A stretch of DNA of 7,311 bases from Porphyrobacter sp. (GTDB taxonomy: Bacteria; Pseudomonadota; Alphaproteobacteria; Sphingomonadales; Sphingomonadaceae): the NCBI GenBank assembly GCA_021732945.1, contig JAKFWB010000119.1, positions 1 to 7,311 on the forward strand, given 5' to 3'. A program made the position numbers and the translations under genes. Below, piece after piece: positions 1 to 5,589 of the stretch. Numbering within the stretch: the stretch's first letter is position 1; every line of letters starts with the position of its first letter. The notes beneath the pieces are model-generated. The model was given only the letters and a program-made list of their open reading frames with translations, was not told the DNA's origin and did not search any database.

Positions 1-1350
1 GATGCAGATATAGAGCGTCGCCAGCACGGTCTCCATCCGCTCAGGATCGGTCTTGCGCAAGGTCCACGGCGCTTCGCTGTCGATATAGGCATTGCAGGCG
101 AACACCGCTTGCAACCAGGCTTCAACCCCTTGCTGAAGCGCAAGGGCTTCAAAAGCTTCGGGTATGTCAGTCGTGATCGCCCGGTCCACCGCGGCAAACA
201 GGGCCGCGTCCGCTTCGGCATGGCCGCGGATTGCCGGGAGGTAGCCTTCAAGGTTCTTGGCGATGAAGCCCAGGGTGCGCTGCGCAAGGTTACCGAAGGC
301 ATTGCCAAGCTCGCCATTCGCCCGCTGAACAATGGCTTCAGGCGAATAGCTGCCATCCTGTCCGAAGGCGACTTCACGGATCAGGAAGTAGCGCAAGGCG
401 TCCACGCCGAAGCGTTCCGCCAGCTCCAGCGGATCGGTGACATTGCCGAGCGACTTCGATTCCTTCTGCCCGCGATTGAGCAGGAAGCCGTGGCCGAACA
501 CTTTCTGTGGCACCGGCAGATTGGCGCTCATCAGGAAGGCGGGCCAGTAAATCGAGTGGAATCGCACGATATCCTTGCCGATAAGGTGCAGACTGGCTGG
601 CCAGTAGTCGCCCATTGCATCGGGATAACCGAGTCCAGTGAGGTAGTTTGTGAGCGCATCTACCCACACATACATCACATGGCCATCGCTGCCGGGCACC
701 TTCACCCCCCAGTCAAACGAGGTGCGGCTGACCGACAGATCGCGCAGGCCCTGTTCGACAAAAGCGATCATCTCGTTGCGGCGGCTTGCCGGTTCGAGGA
801 AGCCCGGGGTGCGCAGCAGTTCGAGCAGATGGTCCTGATACCTGGAAAGCCGGAAGAACCAGCTTTCCTCCACGGTCCATTCGACCGGCGTGCCCTGCGG
901 TGAGAGCTTCTCCCCGCCTTCGCCCTCGAAGAGTTCGCTTGCATCGTAATAGGCCTCGTCGCGGACCGAGTACCAGCCTTCGTACCGATCGAGATAGAGG
1001 TCGCCTGCCGCCTCCATCGCCTCCCAGATCGCCTGGCTGGCGCGGTGATGATCTGGCTCAGACGTGCGGATGAAACGATCATACGACACGTTCAAAGCAT
1101 CGCACATCTCGCGGAAATAACCGGACATTTCATCTGCCAAGGCAGCGGGCGTGCGGCCCTGCTCCTCGGCCTTGCGCGCCATCTTCAGGCCGTGCTCGTC
1201 GGTGCCCGTCTGGAAGCGGACCTTGCGACCCTGAAGGCGCTGGAATCGAGCAATCACATCGGCCGCAATCGCCTCATAGGCATGGCCAATATGCGGCCGC
1301 CCGTTGGGGTAACTGATCGCGGTGGTGATATAAAACGGGGTGTCAGCCAT
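1..1350 (-). CDS. metG: Methionyl-tRNA synthetase, C-terminus beyond the left edge
   Basis: Class I aminoacyl-tRNA synthetase that charges tRNA-Met and initiator tRNA with methionine in the cytoplasm. The ATG is at 1350 and 450 codons are visible with no stop before base 1. Seen: the N-terminal Rossmann fold begins MADTPFYITTAISYPNG, with the HIGH signature at residues 20-23 and the QTGTDEHG motif near 60. The second ATP-binding signature reads KESKS (296-300, bases 451-465) instead of KMSKS. The anticodon-binding helix motif N-A-Y-I-D-S-E-A-P-W spans residues 420-429. I see no CxxC zinc knuckle between the two signatures, unlike the E. coli enzyme. Related alphaproteobacterial enzymes are roughly 515 residues from memory, so perhaps 65 residues are missing. 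The start overlaps the holB stop by 8 bases, which implies translational coupling. The identification is secure; the effect of the altered KMSKS loop is unknown. Confidence 0.97.
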   Translation of the reverse strand, partial: MADTPFYITTAISYPNGRPHIGHAYEAIAADVIARFQRLQGRKVRFQTGTDEHGLKMARKAEEQGRTPAALADEMSGYFREMCDALNVSYDRFIRTSEPDHHRASQAIWEAMEAAGDLYLDRYEGWYSVRDEAYYDASELFEGEGGEKLSPQGTPVEWTVEESWFFRLSRYQDHLLELLRTPGFLEPASRRNEMIAFVEQGLRDLSVSRTSFDWGVKVPGSDGHVMYVWVDALTNYLTGLGYPDAMGDYWPASLHLIGKDIVRFHSIYWPAFLMSANLPVPQKVFGHGFLLNRGQKESKSLGNVTDPLELAERFGVDALRYFLIREVAFGQDGSYSPEAIVQRANGELGNAFGNLAQRTLGFIAKNLEGYLPAIRGHAEADAALFAAVDRAITTDIPEAFEALALQQGVEAWLQAVFACNAYIDSEAPWTLRKTDPERMETVLATLYICI

Positions 1351-2299
1351 GGGCCGGTTCGCTAGCGGGCGCGGCGGCGACAAGCAAGCTGCCGATCTCG
1401 TAGGGCAGCAGGCCGGGATCGAAATTGGCGGTCGGGGCTTCGGCGGCGAGGCTGACCAGCGCGCCATGGGTATCGATCAGGCGCGCCCGGTGCTGCGGAT
1501 CATCACTGCCTCGCGCAGCGCGCGCTACCAAGGCCTGCGCCAGATCGAGCACCGCCTGCACCCGTTCGCGGTCCGCCCTCGCCCCGATCAGCCGGGCAAG
1601 CTCCCCGCGCTGCGAAATGCCCTGCTCCGCGCCAGTGATCAGCGCGGTGATCACGGCGGAGACCGGCGCCAATCCTTGCGCAGCAAAGCGCAGTGCGACG
1701 CCGAAGGACCCTTCAGCAGCGGCAATCGCCCCCGGGTCAGGCGGCAGACCGGCGTCGCCCAACAAGGCGGCCAGCTGCGTATCATTGAGCACCGGAAACC
1801 GCAGCGTCCGGCACCGCGACCGGATCGTCGGCAGCAGCCGCGCCGGGCGGTGGGTGACGAGCAGGAAGAAGGTGCCAACAGGCGGCTCCTCAAGGCTCTT
1901 GAGCAGCGCGTTAGCGGCGCCTTTTTCCATGTCATCGGCCGGATCGATGATGATCGCCCTGCGGCTGCCCAGTGTCGGGCGAGTGATCAGCCGTCGCTGC
2001 ATCGCGCGGATCTGCTTGATGCGGATCGAGCGGGCCAGATCGAACGGCTTGCCCTCGGCCTGCGCCTTTTCGCCCTTTTCGTCCTTGGGGCCGTAGGTGA
2101 GCACGATGATATCGGGATGATCGCCAGATGGCTGCGGCACGCCGGGTTCGGCCACCAGCTCGCGCGCGGCCGCCATTGCAAAGTCGCGTTTGCCCAGCCC
2201 TGCCTTGCCCGCCAGCAGCCAGCCATGATGCATCCGCTGACCGCCCAGCGCGTCGCGCCACTGCCGCCATGCTTCGGCATGATTGGGCCAATCTGTCAT
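1343..2299 (-). CDS. holB: DNA polymerase III subunit delta'
   Basis: Stator subunit of the clamp loader, which with delta and tau/gamma loads the beta sliding clamp onto primed DNA. The protein has 318 residues. Seen: a P-loop-like GKAGLGK at 31-37 followed by Arg rather than Ser/Thr; a degenerate Walker B, IIIDPADDM, at 116-124; the conserved NALLKSLEEPP segment at 130-140; and the SRC motif at 161-163, typical of clamp-loader subunits. The defective nucleotide-binding site fits delta', which is known not to hydrolyse ATP. The four-cysteine zinc module of E. coli delta' is missing; a short loop (about residues 49-60) leads straight into the D-H-P-D segment. The ATG overlaps the tmk stop as ATGA and lacks a clear Shine-Dalgarno sequence, so it is probably translated by coupling to tmk. 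The 3' end overlaps metG by 8 bases. The tmk-holB neighbourhood is conserved in many bacteria and supports the call. Confidence 0.95.
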   Translation of the reverse strand: MTDWPNHAEAWRQWRDALGGQRMHHGWLLAGKAGLGKRDFAMAAARELVAEPGVPQPSGDHPDIIVLTYGPKDEKGEKAQAEGKPFDLARSIRIKQIRAMQRRLITRPTLGSRRAIIIDPADDMEKGAANALLKSLEEPPVGTFFLLVTHRPARLLPTIRSRCRTLRFPVLNDTQLAALLGDAGLPPDPGAIAAAEGSFGVALRFAAQGLAPVSAVITALITGAEQGISQRGELARLIGARADRERVQAVLDLAQALVARAARGSDDPQHRARLIDTHGALVSLAAEAPTANFDPGLLPYEIGSLLVAAAPASEPAHG

Positions 2300-2943
2300 G
2301 CGCCGGTTCGATCAAGGATTGGCGCCAGAGCCTCCAGCACGCGGGCATGGACAATCTGCGGATCGCCGATCGCTTCGATCTGGGCAAAGGCCTGCGGTTC
2401 GCCTTCAGCCAGCGCAGCAAAGGCGGCGGCGACCGCACGGTGATAGGCGGCAGGACGCCCGCCAATCGCGTCGCTTGCACTGCCATCGCGCGCGGCGAGC
2501 CGGGCGGCGAGACTGCCTTCATCCCCTTCAAGCAGGATGACCATGTCCGGTCGGATACCCCCGCTGCCAAAGCCATGCAGCGCAAGGATCGCTTCATCGC
2601 CGAGGCCGCCAGCCCCGCCTTGGTAAGCGCGGCTCGAGTCCACAAAGCGGTCGCAAATCACCCATTCGCCGCGCGCCAAGGCCGGGCGGATCAGGTGCGC
2701 AACGTGATCGGCGCGGGCCGCGGCGAACAGCAGGGCTTCGGCCTCAGGCGTCCACCCCTCTCCCGGCGGCGCGAGCAGCAGGCTGCGGATGGCCTCGGCC
2801 CCCGGCGTGCCCCCCGGCTCGCGGGTGGTGACGACCGTAAGGCCGCGCGACCGCAACGCCTCTGCCAGCAGCCGGGCCTGAGTGGATTTCCCCGCCCCTT
2901 CCCCGCCCTCAAAGGCGATAAATGCACCGCGCGGCGGGCTCAT
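2296..2943 (-). CDS. tmk: Thymidylate kinase (dTMP kinase)
   Basis: Phosphorylates dTMP to dTDP with ATP, the step that feeds dTTP synthesis; cytosolic. The length of 215 residues is normal for the family. Seen: the P-loop E-G-G-E-G-A-G-K-S at 12-20, the T-R-E-P-G-G substrate-binding motif at 40-45, and the D-R-F motif at 98-100 followed by VDSSRAYQG, the thymidine-binding region. The LID segment after RLAARDG reads DAIGGRPAAYH, lacking the D-R-x-E pattern of the E. coli enzyme; I suspect this is a clade trait but cannot check. The ATG at 2943 overlaps the carboxypeptidase stop by ATGA. An AGGG at 2952-2955 sits 8 bases upstream of the ATG as a good ribosome binding site, so this gene can initiate independently. 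The 3' end overlaps holB by ATGA. Confidence 0.97.
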   Translation of the reverse strand: MSPPRGAFIAFEGGEGAGKSTQARLLAEALRSRGLTVVTTREPGGTPGAEAIRSLLLAPPGEGWTPEAEALLFAAARADHVAHLIRPALARGEWVICDRFVDSSRAYQGGAGGLGDEAILALHGFGSGGIRPDMVILLEGDEGSLAARLAARDGSASDAIGGRPAAYHRAVAAAFAALAEGEPQAFAQIEAIGDPQIVHARVLEALAPILDRTGA

Positions 2944-4115
2944 GAGAAAAGCCCTGCGAAGGCATTGATGATGCGATCTATCGGACCTGCCGCCTCCACC
3001 GCTTCTGACGTGAACAGGGGAATATTGGCGGGCGCCATCCCCGGCGCGGTCACTTCCAGCATCGCAACCTGCGCTCCGGCTGCCAGCGGCGCGCGCAGCG
3101 GACCATCATAGTGAATAGTGGCGCGCAGCGGCCCAGTGTTGCCGCGCTGGAGATTGACGTTGACTGGCCCGCGCGCAACCAGCGCAACGCGCCGCGCTGC
3201 GCCATCTTGCACCCGCGCTTGGCCGACGACCGCACCCGGATCAAACAGCCGACGACGTTCAAATGCGGCAAAGCCCCACTCGATATAGGATCGCGCCAAC
3301 CGCCCACGCAGCCGCCCGTTCTCAACCCCAGCCAGCACCAAGGCCAAGCGCTGCCCGTTCCGCTGTGCCGTGCCAAGGTAGGAAAATCCCGCCTCGTTGG
3401 TGAAGCCGGTCTTGATCCCGTCAGCACCGGCGACCTGACCGATCATTGGATCGTGGTTGATCTGGGCGATCCCTTTGTAATCAAATCCGCTGCGCCCGAT
3501 GTAATAGCCGAACTTGTCCGGATGACGGGCAATCAGCGCACGTGCCAGCGTCACCAGATCGCGCGCAGTGGTGAAGGTGCGGCCTTCGTCTGGCCAACCA
3601 TTGGGGCTGGCGAAATAGCTATTGGACATCCCCAATGCTTGTGCCGTGCGGTTCATCGCGAGCGTCCACGCCGGCACCGAACCCGCCTGCCCTTCGGCCA
3701 GCACCGCCGCCCCATCATTGGCGGAGACATTGGCGATCCCCAGCAGCAAGTCATCCACGCGCACCCGCTCGCCCGCTTCAAGGAACATGGTTGAACCGGT
3801 CCGCCGCCATTCCTGCGCGATAAGCGGGCTCATCTCGAAAATCTGCGCCGGATCAAGCCGTCCGGCCTCAATCAACTCGAAAGCGAGATACAGCGTCATC
3901 ACCTTGGTGACAGAGGCAGGCATGAACCGCCGGTCAGCATTGCGGGCATGCAGCACCTGACCGCTCGAAAGATCGACCAGCATCGCAACCGGAGCGTCCG
4001 AAGCGGCAGGAACTGCGGGGACGGGCGGCAGAACGGCCGGAAGCATCGCCTGCGCGGGAGCCACAGCGATGGTTGCGATCAGGAACGTCAGGATTGCAGA
4101 AAGGCGGGTCAGCAT
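2940..4115 (-). CDS. D-alanyl-D-alanine carboxypeptidase, PBP5/6-like (peptidase S11)
   Basis: Periplasmic low-molecular-weight penicillin-binding protein that trims the terminal D-Ala of peptidoglycan stem peptides and so limits cross-linking. With the ATG at 4115 it has 391 residues. Seen: a clear signal peptide (MLTRLSAILTFLIATIAVAP, cleavage probably after AQA near residue 23); the S-V-T-K active site at 68-71, the S-A-N triad at 131-133 and K-T-G at 235-237; a C-terminal beta-rich PBP5_C-like domain; and a terminal amphipathic helix (PIDRIINAFAGLFS) suited to peripheral membrane anchoring. An in-frame GTG at 4136 would add seven residues. I prefer 4115 because it starts directly at the charged n-region of the signal and because the GTG abuts a strong hairpin. 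No good Shine-Dalgarno precedes either start. The gene lies 53 bases after the transglycosylase stop and its own stop overlaps tmk. Which dac paralogue it is cannot be told from the sequence. Confidence 0.93.
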   Translation of the reverse strand: MLTRLSAILTFLIATIAVAPAQAMLPAVLPPVPAVPAASDAPVAMLVDLSSGQVLHARNADRRFMPASVTKVMTLYLAFELIEAGRLDPAQIFEMSPLIAQEWRRTGSTMFLEAGERVRVDDLLLGIANVSANDGAAVLAEGQAGSVPAWTLAMNRTAQALGMSNSYFASPNGWPDEGRTFTTARDLVTLARALIARHPDKFGYYIGRSGFDYKGIAQINHDPMIGQVAGADGIKTGFTNEAGFSYLGTAQRNGQRLALVLAGVENGRLRGRLARSYIEWGFAAFERRRLFDPGAVVGQARVQDGAARRVALVARGPVNVNLQRGNTGPLRATIHYDGPLRAPLAAGAQVAMLEVTAPGMAPANIPLFTSEAVEAAGPIDRIINAFAGLFS

Positions 4116-4135
4116 GACGTCTGAGGCTATACCCA

Positions 4136-4166
4136 CGCCCCTGCCGCTTGGCGAGGCATGGGGGCG
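4136..4166 (-). other. G+C-rich hairpin between the transglycosylase and the carboxypeptidase
   Basis: Bases 4136-4141 (CGCCCC) pair with 4161-4166 (GGGGCG), and 4142-4145 (TGCC) with 4155-4158 (GGCA), leaving a two-base bulge (4159-4160) and a nine-base loop. Ten base pairs, mostly G-C, make a stable RNA stem just after the transglycosylase stop. On the minus strand it is followed by TGGGTATAG with no U-tract, so it is not a standard intrinsic terminator. It could be an mRNA processing or stability element that adjusts expression between the two genes. It would also bury the G-rich sequence before the alternative GTG at 4136. Confidence 0.4.
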
Positions 4167-4168
4167 GC

Positions 4169-5182
4169 TCAGTTCACGATTTCGTCTGCCAGCAGACCGA
4201 CGCTGAGGGCGTAGTAGCTTGAGCAGTTATATTCGAGGATCGCGCGGTAATTGCCGGTCAGCAGCCACGCAGGCTTGCCGGGGCCATCGGGCTGAAACAG
4301 TGACACCATGACGTCATCAGCAAGGCCGCCCTGTGCGACAACCCCCACCGCGCGCCATTCGGCGGCAGTCATCCAGCGACTCAAGCGTTCGTGAACGCGG
4401 GGGCAGACCGGTGATGCAAGGCGCGTGCGGTAAGCGGACACATCAAAGCCATCAGGAACGGCCGCGCGCACGCCCCAAGGTTGCCCCGGACGCCAGCCCG
4501 CATCGCGGAAATAATTGCCGATCGAAGCGAAAGTATCGGCGCGGCTGGAGACAATATCCGCCCACCCATCGGCATCCCCGTCCGTGGCGAGCCGCAGATA
4601 GACGCTTGGCAGAAACTGCGGATTGCCAAAGGCGCCCGCATAGCTTCCCACCAATTGCGACCGGCCAAAGCCCCGGTCGGCAATCTTCATCAGCGCAACA
4701 AACTCGCTGGCGAACAGCTCGCGGCGGCGGCCTTCCCATGCGAGGGTGGCGAGGCTGCGCGACAGGTCAAAATCACCCTTCACCCGGCCATAGCTGGTCT
4801 CATGGCCGAAGATGGCGACGATGATTGGGGCCGGAACGCCAAATTCCCGTTCAATCCGGGTCAGCAGATCGCGGTGCTGGGCAAAGACGGCGCGCCCACC
4901 ACCGATTCGGGCGGCATCGACATGGGTTGCGATGTAGCTGGACATTGGCGGATAGCCGCGCGTGCTGGCACTGCCGGGCTGGTTCTGGTCGAGCCGGATC
5001 ACGGTGGGATTGGGCGTCAGGCCTGCGGTCATCCGTTCAACCGTCGCCTCGCTCACCCCTTCACCCCGGGCGCGCGCTTTAAGCAATTCGAGATAGGCAT
5101 CGAAACCGAGCGATTCTGATCCCACCACCTGCGCAGCAACAGGTGCCATGGGCGGAGAAGCGCCGGTGATGGCAAAGGTCAA
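4169..5182 (-). CDS. mltB: MltB-type lytic murein transglycosylase, N-terminus uncertain
   Basis: Periplasmic enzyme of the SLT_2/MltB family that cleaves the MurNAc-GlcNAc bond of peptidoglycan, forming 1,6-anhydro-MurNAc ends. From a TTG at 5182 the frame gives 337 residues. Seen: F-D-A-Y-L-E-L-L-K-A-R-A near 27-38, typical of the family start; the catalytic region I-F-G-H-E-T-S-Y-G-R at 124-133, with E128 the likely acid; Y-A-G-A-F-G-N-P-Q-F-L-P-S, matching the family's G-x-x-Q-F-x-P-S core; D-x-D-x-D-G-W-A-D; and a C-terminal N-Y-R-A-I-L-E-Y-N-C-S-S-Y-Y-A-L-S-V segment that usually ends the domain. There is no C-terminal peptidoglycan-binding domain. The TTG falls inside a signal-peptide core; the same frame continues upstream through LPAAALLA to a TAG at 5207-5209 and then to MMIPR (ATG at 5224). 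The mature enzyme looks intact, but export or expression may be impaired. It heads the minus-strand cluster. No obvious Shine-Dalgarno is visible at either start. Confidence 0.85.
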   Translation of the reverse strand: MTFAITGASPPMAPVAAQVVGSESLGFDAYLELLKARARGEGVSEATVERMTAGLTPNPTVIRLDQNQPGSASTRGYPPMSSYIATHVDAARIGGGRAVFAQHRDLLTRIEREFGVPAPIIVAIFGHETSYGRVKGDFDLSRSLATLAWEGRRRELFASEFVALMKIADRGFGRSQLVGSYAGAFGNPQFLPSVYLRLATDGDADGWADIVSSRADTFASIGNYFRDAGWRPGQPWGVRAAVPDGFDVSAYRTRLASPVCPRVHERLSRWMTAAEWRAVGVVAQGGLADDVMVSLFQPDGPGKPAWLLTGNYRAILEYNCSSYYALSVGLLADEIVN

Positions 5183-5224
5183 CGCAAGCAGCGCGGCGGC
5201 GGGGAGCTAACGGGGAATCATCAT
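5183..5224 (-). other. Interrupted signal-peptide start of the transglycosylase (in-frame TAG)
   Basis: Read on the minus strand in the transglycosylase frame, the codons are ATG ATG ATT CCC CGT TAG CTC CCC GCC GCC GCG CTG CTT GCG, then the TTG at 5182. Without the amber codon (5207-5209) the protein would begin MMIPR-x-LPAAALLALTFAI and continue into GASPPMAPVAAQ, a textbook Sec signal with a charged n-region, hydrophobic core and small-residue cleavage area. A CAG or TGG codon would each differ from TAG by one base. I infer that the original start was 5224 (or 5221) and that codon 6 has become a stop. A real alternative start further in, or reinitiation after the five-codon stub, cannot be excluded. 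Confidence 0.6.
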
Positions 5225-5312
5225 TGGTTTGATGTCATAGCTTGTCTGAATACCCAATAACCGAAGTGGGATGACTTGGGCGTAAAGTCGGTTTAAGGGG
5301 CGCTTCGCAAGC

Positions 5313-5348
5313 GGACAGGTGGCCGAGTGGTTTAAGGCAGCGGTCTTG
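5313..5348 (+). repeat. 36-base duplicate of the 5' half of tRNA-Ser(UGA)
   Basis: Every base matches 5427-5462, the 5' acceptor strand, D-arm and 5' anticodon-stem strand of the intact tRNA-Ser. Identity ends after CTTG, that is after the second anticodon base, and the following bases (GAGTCGAAGG) do not continue the tRNA; the anticodon-stem partner, variable arm, T-arm and 3' acceptor strand are all missing. It cannot be a functional tRNA by itself. The unit repeats at a 114-base offset. A CGCTT/AAGCG hairpin (5301-5313) overlaps its first base. Possible origins are an integrase crossover in the anticodon loop, a failed tandem duplication, or gene conversion. Confidence 0.9.
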
Positions 5349-5426
5349 GAGTCGAAGGCGCGGCAGCGCCGCAGACGTCGCCGCAGGTGACAATACCGCC
5401 GTCTGGCGTTAGCCAGTTGCGGCATA
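5349..5426 (+). other. 78-base structured spacer between the tRNA fragment and the tRNA
   Basis: No coding content is visible. It holds a GGCGC/GCGCC hairpin (5357-5361 with 5366-5370, loop GGCA). A second stem, CTGGC/GCCAG (5403-5407 with 5412-5416, loop GTTA), is extended by CCGC/GCGG (5396-5399 with 5419-5422) across a small internal loop. A CAGACG/CGTCTG pair (5372-5377 with 5400-5405) could form an alternative fold. If transcription begins upstream of the tRNA fragment, this would be a folded leader to the tRNA. It could equally be the eroded remainder of an inserted element. Confidence 0.5.
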
Positions 5427-5516
5427 GGACAGGTGGCCGAGTGGTTTAAGGCAGCGGTCTTGAAAACCGCCGTAGGTGCAAGCCTACCGTGGGTTCGAAT
5501 CCCACCCTGTCCGCCA
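5427..5516 (+). tRNA. tRNA-Ser(UGA), CCA encoded
   Basis: A full type II cloverleaf folds by eye. The acceptor GGACAGG pairs with CCTGTCC, followed by discriminator G and a genomic CCA (5514-5516). The D-arm is GCC...GGC; the anticodon stem GCGGT/ACCGC has loop CTTGAAA, giving anticodon TGA at 5461-5463. The long variable stem GTAGG/CCTAC is characteristic of serine tRNAs, and the T-arm is GTGGG-TTCGAAT-CCCAC. It reads UCA codons, and UCG and others by wobble. It is divergent from the transglycosylase and immediately precedes the low-G+C segment. Confidence 0.98.
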
Positions 5517-5535
5517 ATCTGCTTTGTAAAGCCCT

Positions 5536-5564
5536 TTGACTGCGGGCGAATACCGCCCCATATT
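5536..5564 (+). promoter_or_regulatory. Sigma70-like promoter of the acyltransferase
   Basis: TTGACT (5536-5541, five of six matches to TTGACA) and CATATT (5559-5564, four of six to TATAAT) are separated by exactly 17 bases. Transcription would begin near 5571, about 20 bases before the ATG at 5590, which suits a short leader. The spacer holds a perfect GGGCG/CGCCC dyad (5544-5548 with 5554-5558) that could be an operator or simply a small hairpin. This promoter argues against the upstream ATG at 5572. Confidence 0.5.
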
Positions 5565-5589
5565 GACGTAAATGTCACAAGGTCACCCA

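Noticed and set aside
109..903. 264-codon plus-strand frame opposite metG
   Set aside because: It lies wholly antisense to the catalytic domain of metG and shows no recognisable domain or ribosome binding site.
1340..3111. Long plus-strand frames (1340-2443 and 2128-3111) opposite holB and tmk
   Set aside because: They are antisense to strongly recognisable conserved genes, encode low-complexity Arg/Ala/Pro-rich peptides without family motifs, and are expected in G+C-rich DNA.
5313..5426. A second complete or split tRNA-Ser gene starting at 5313
   Set aside because: No sequence before 5427 can supply the anticodon-stem partner, long variable arm, T-arm or 3' acceptor strand.
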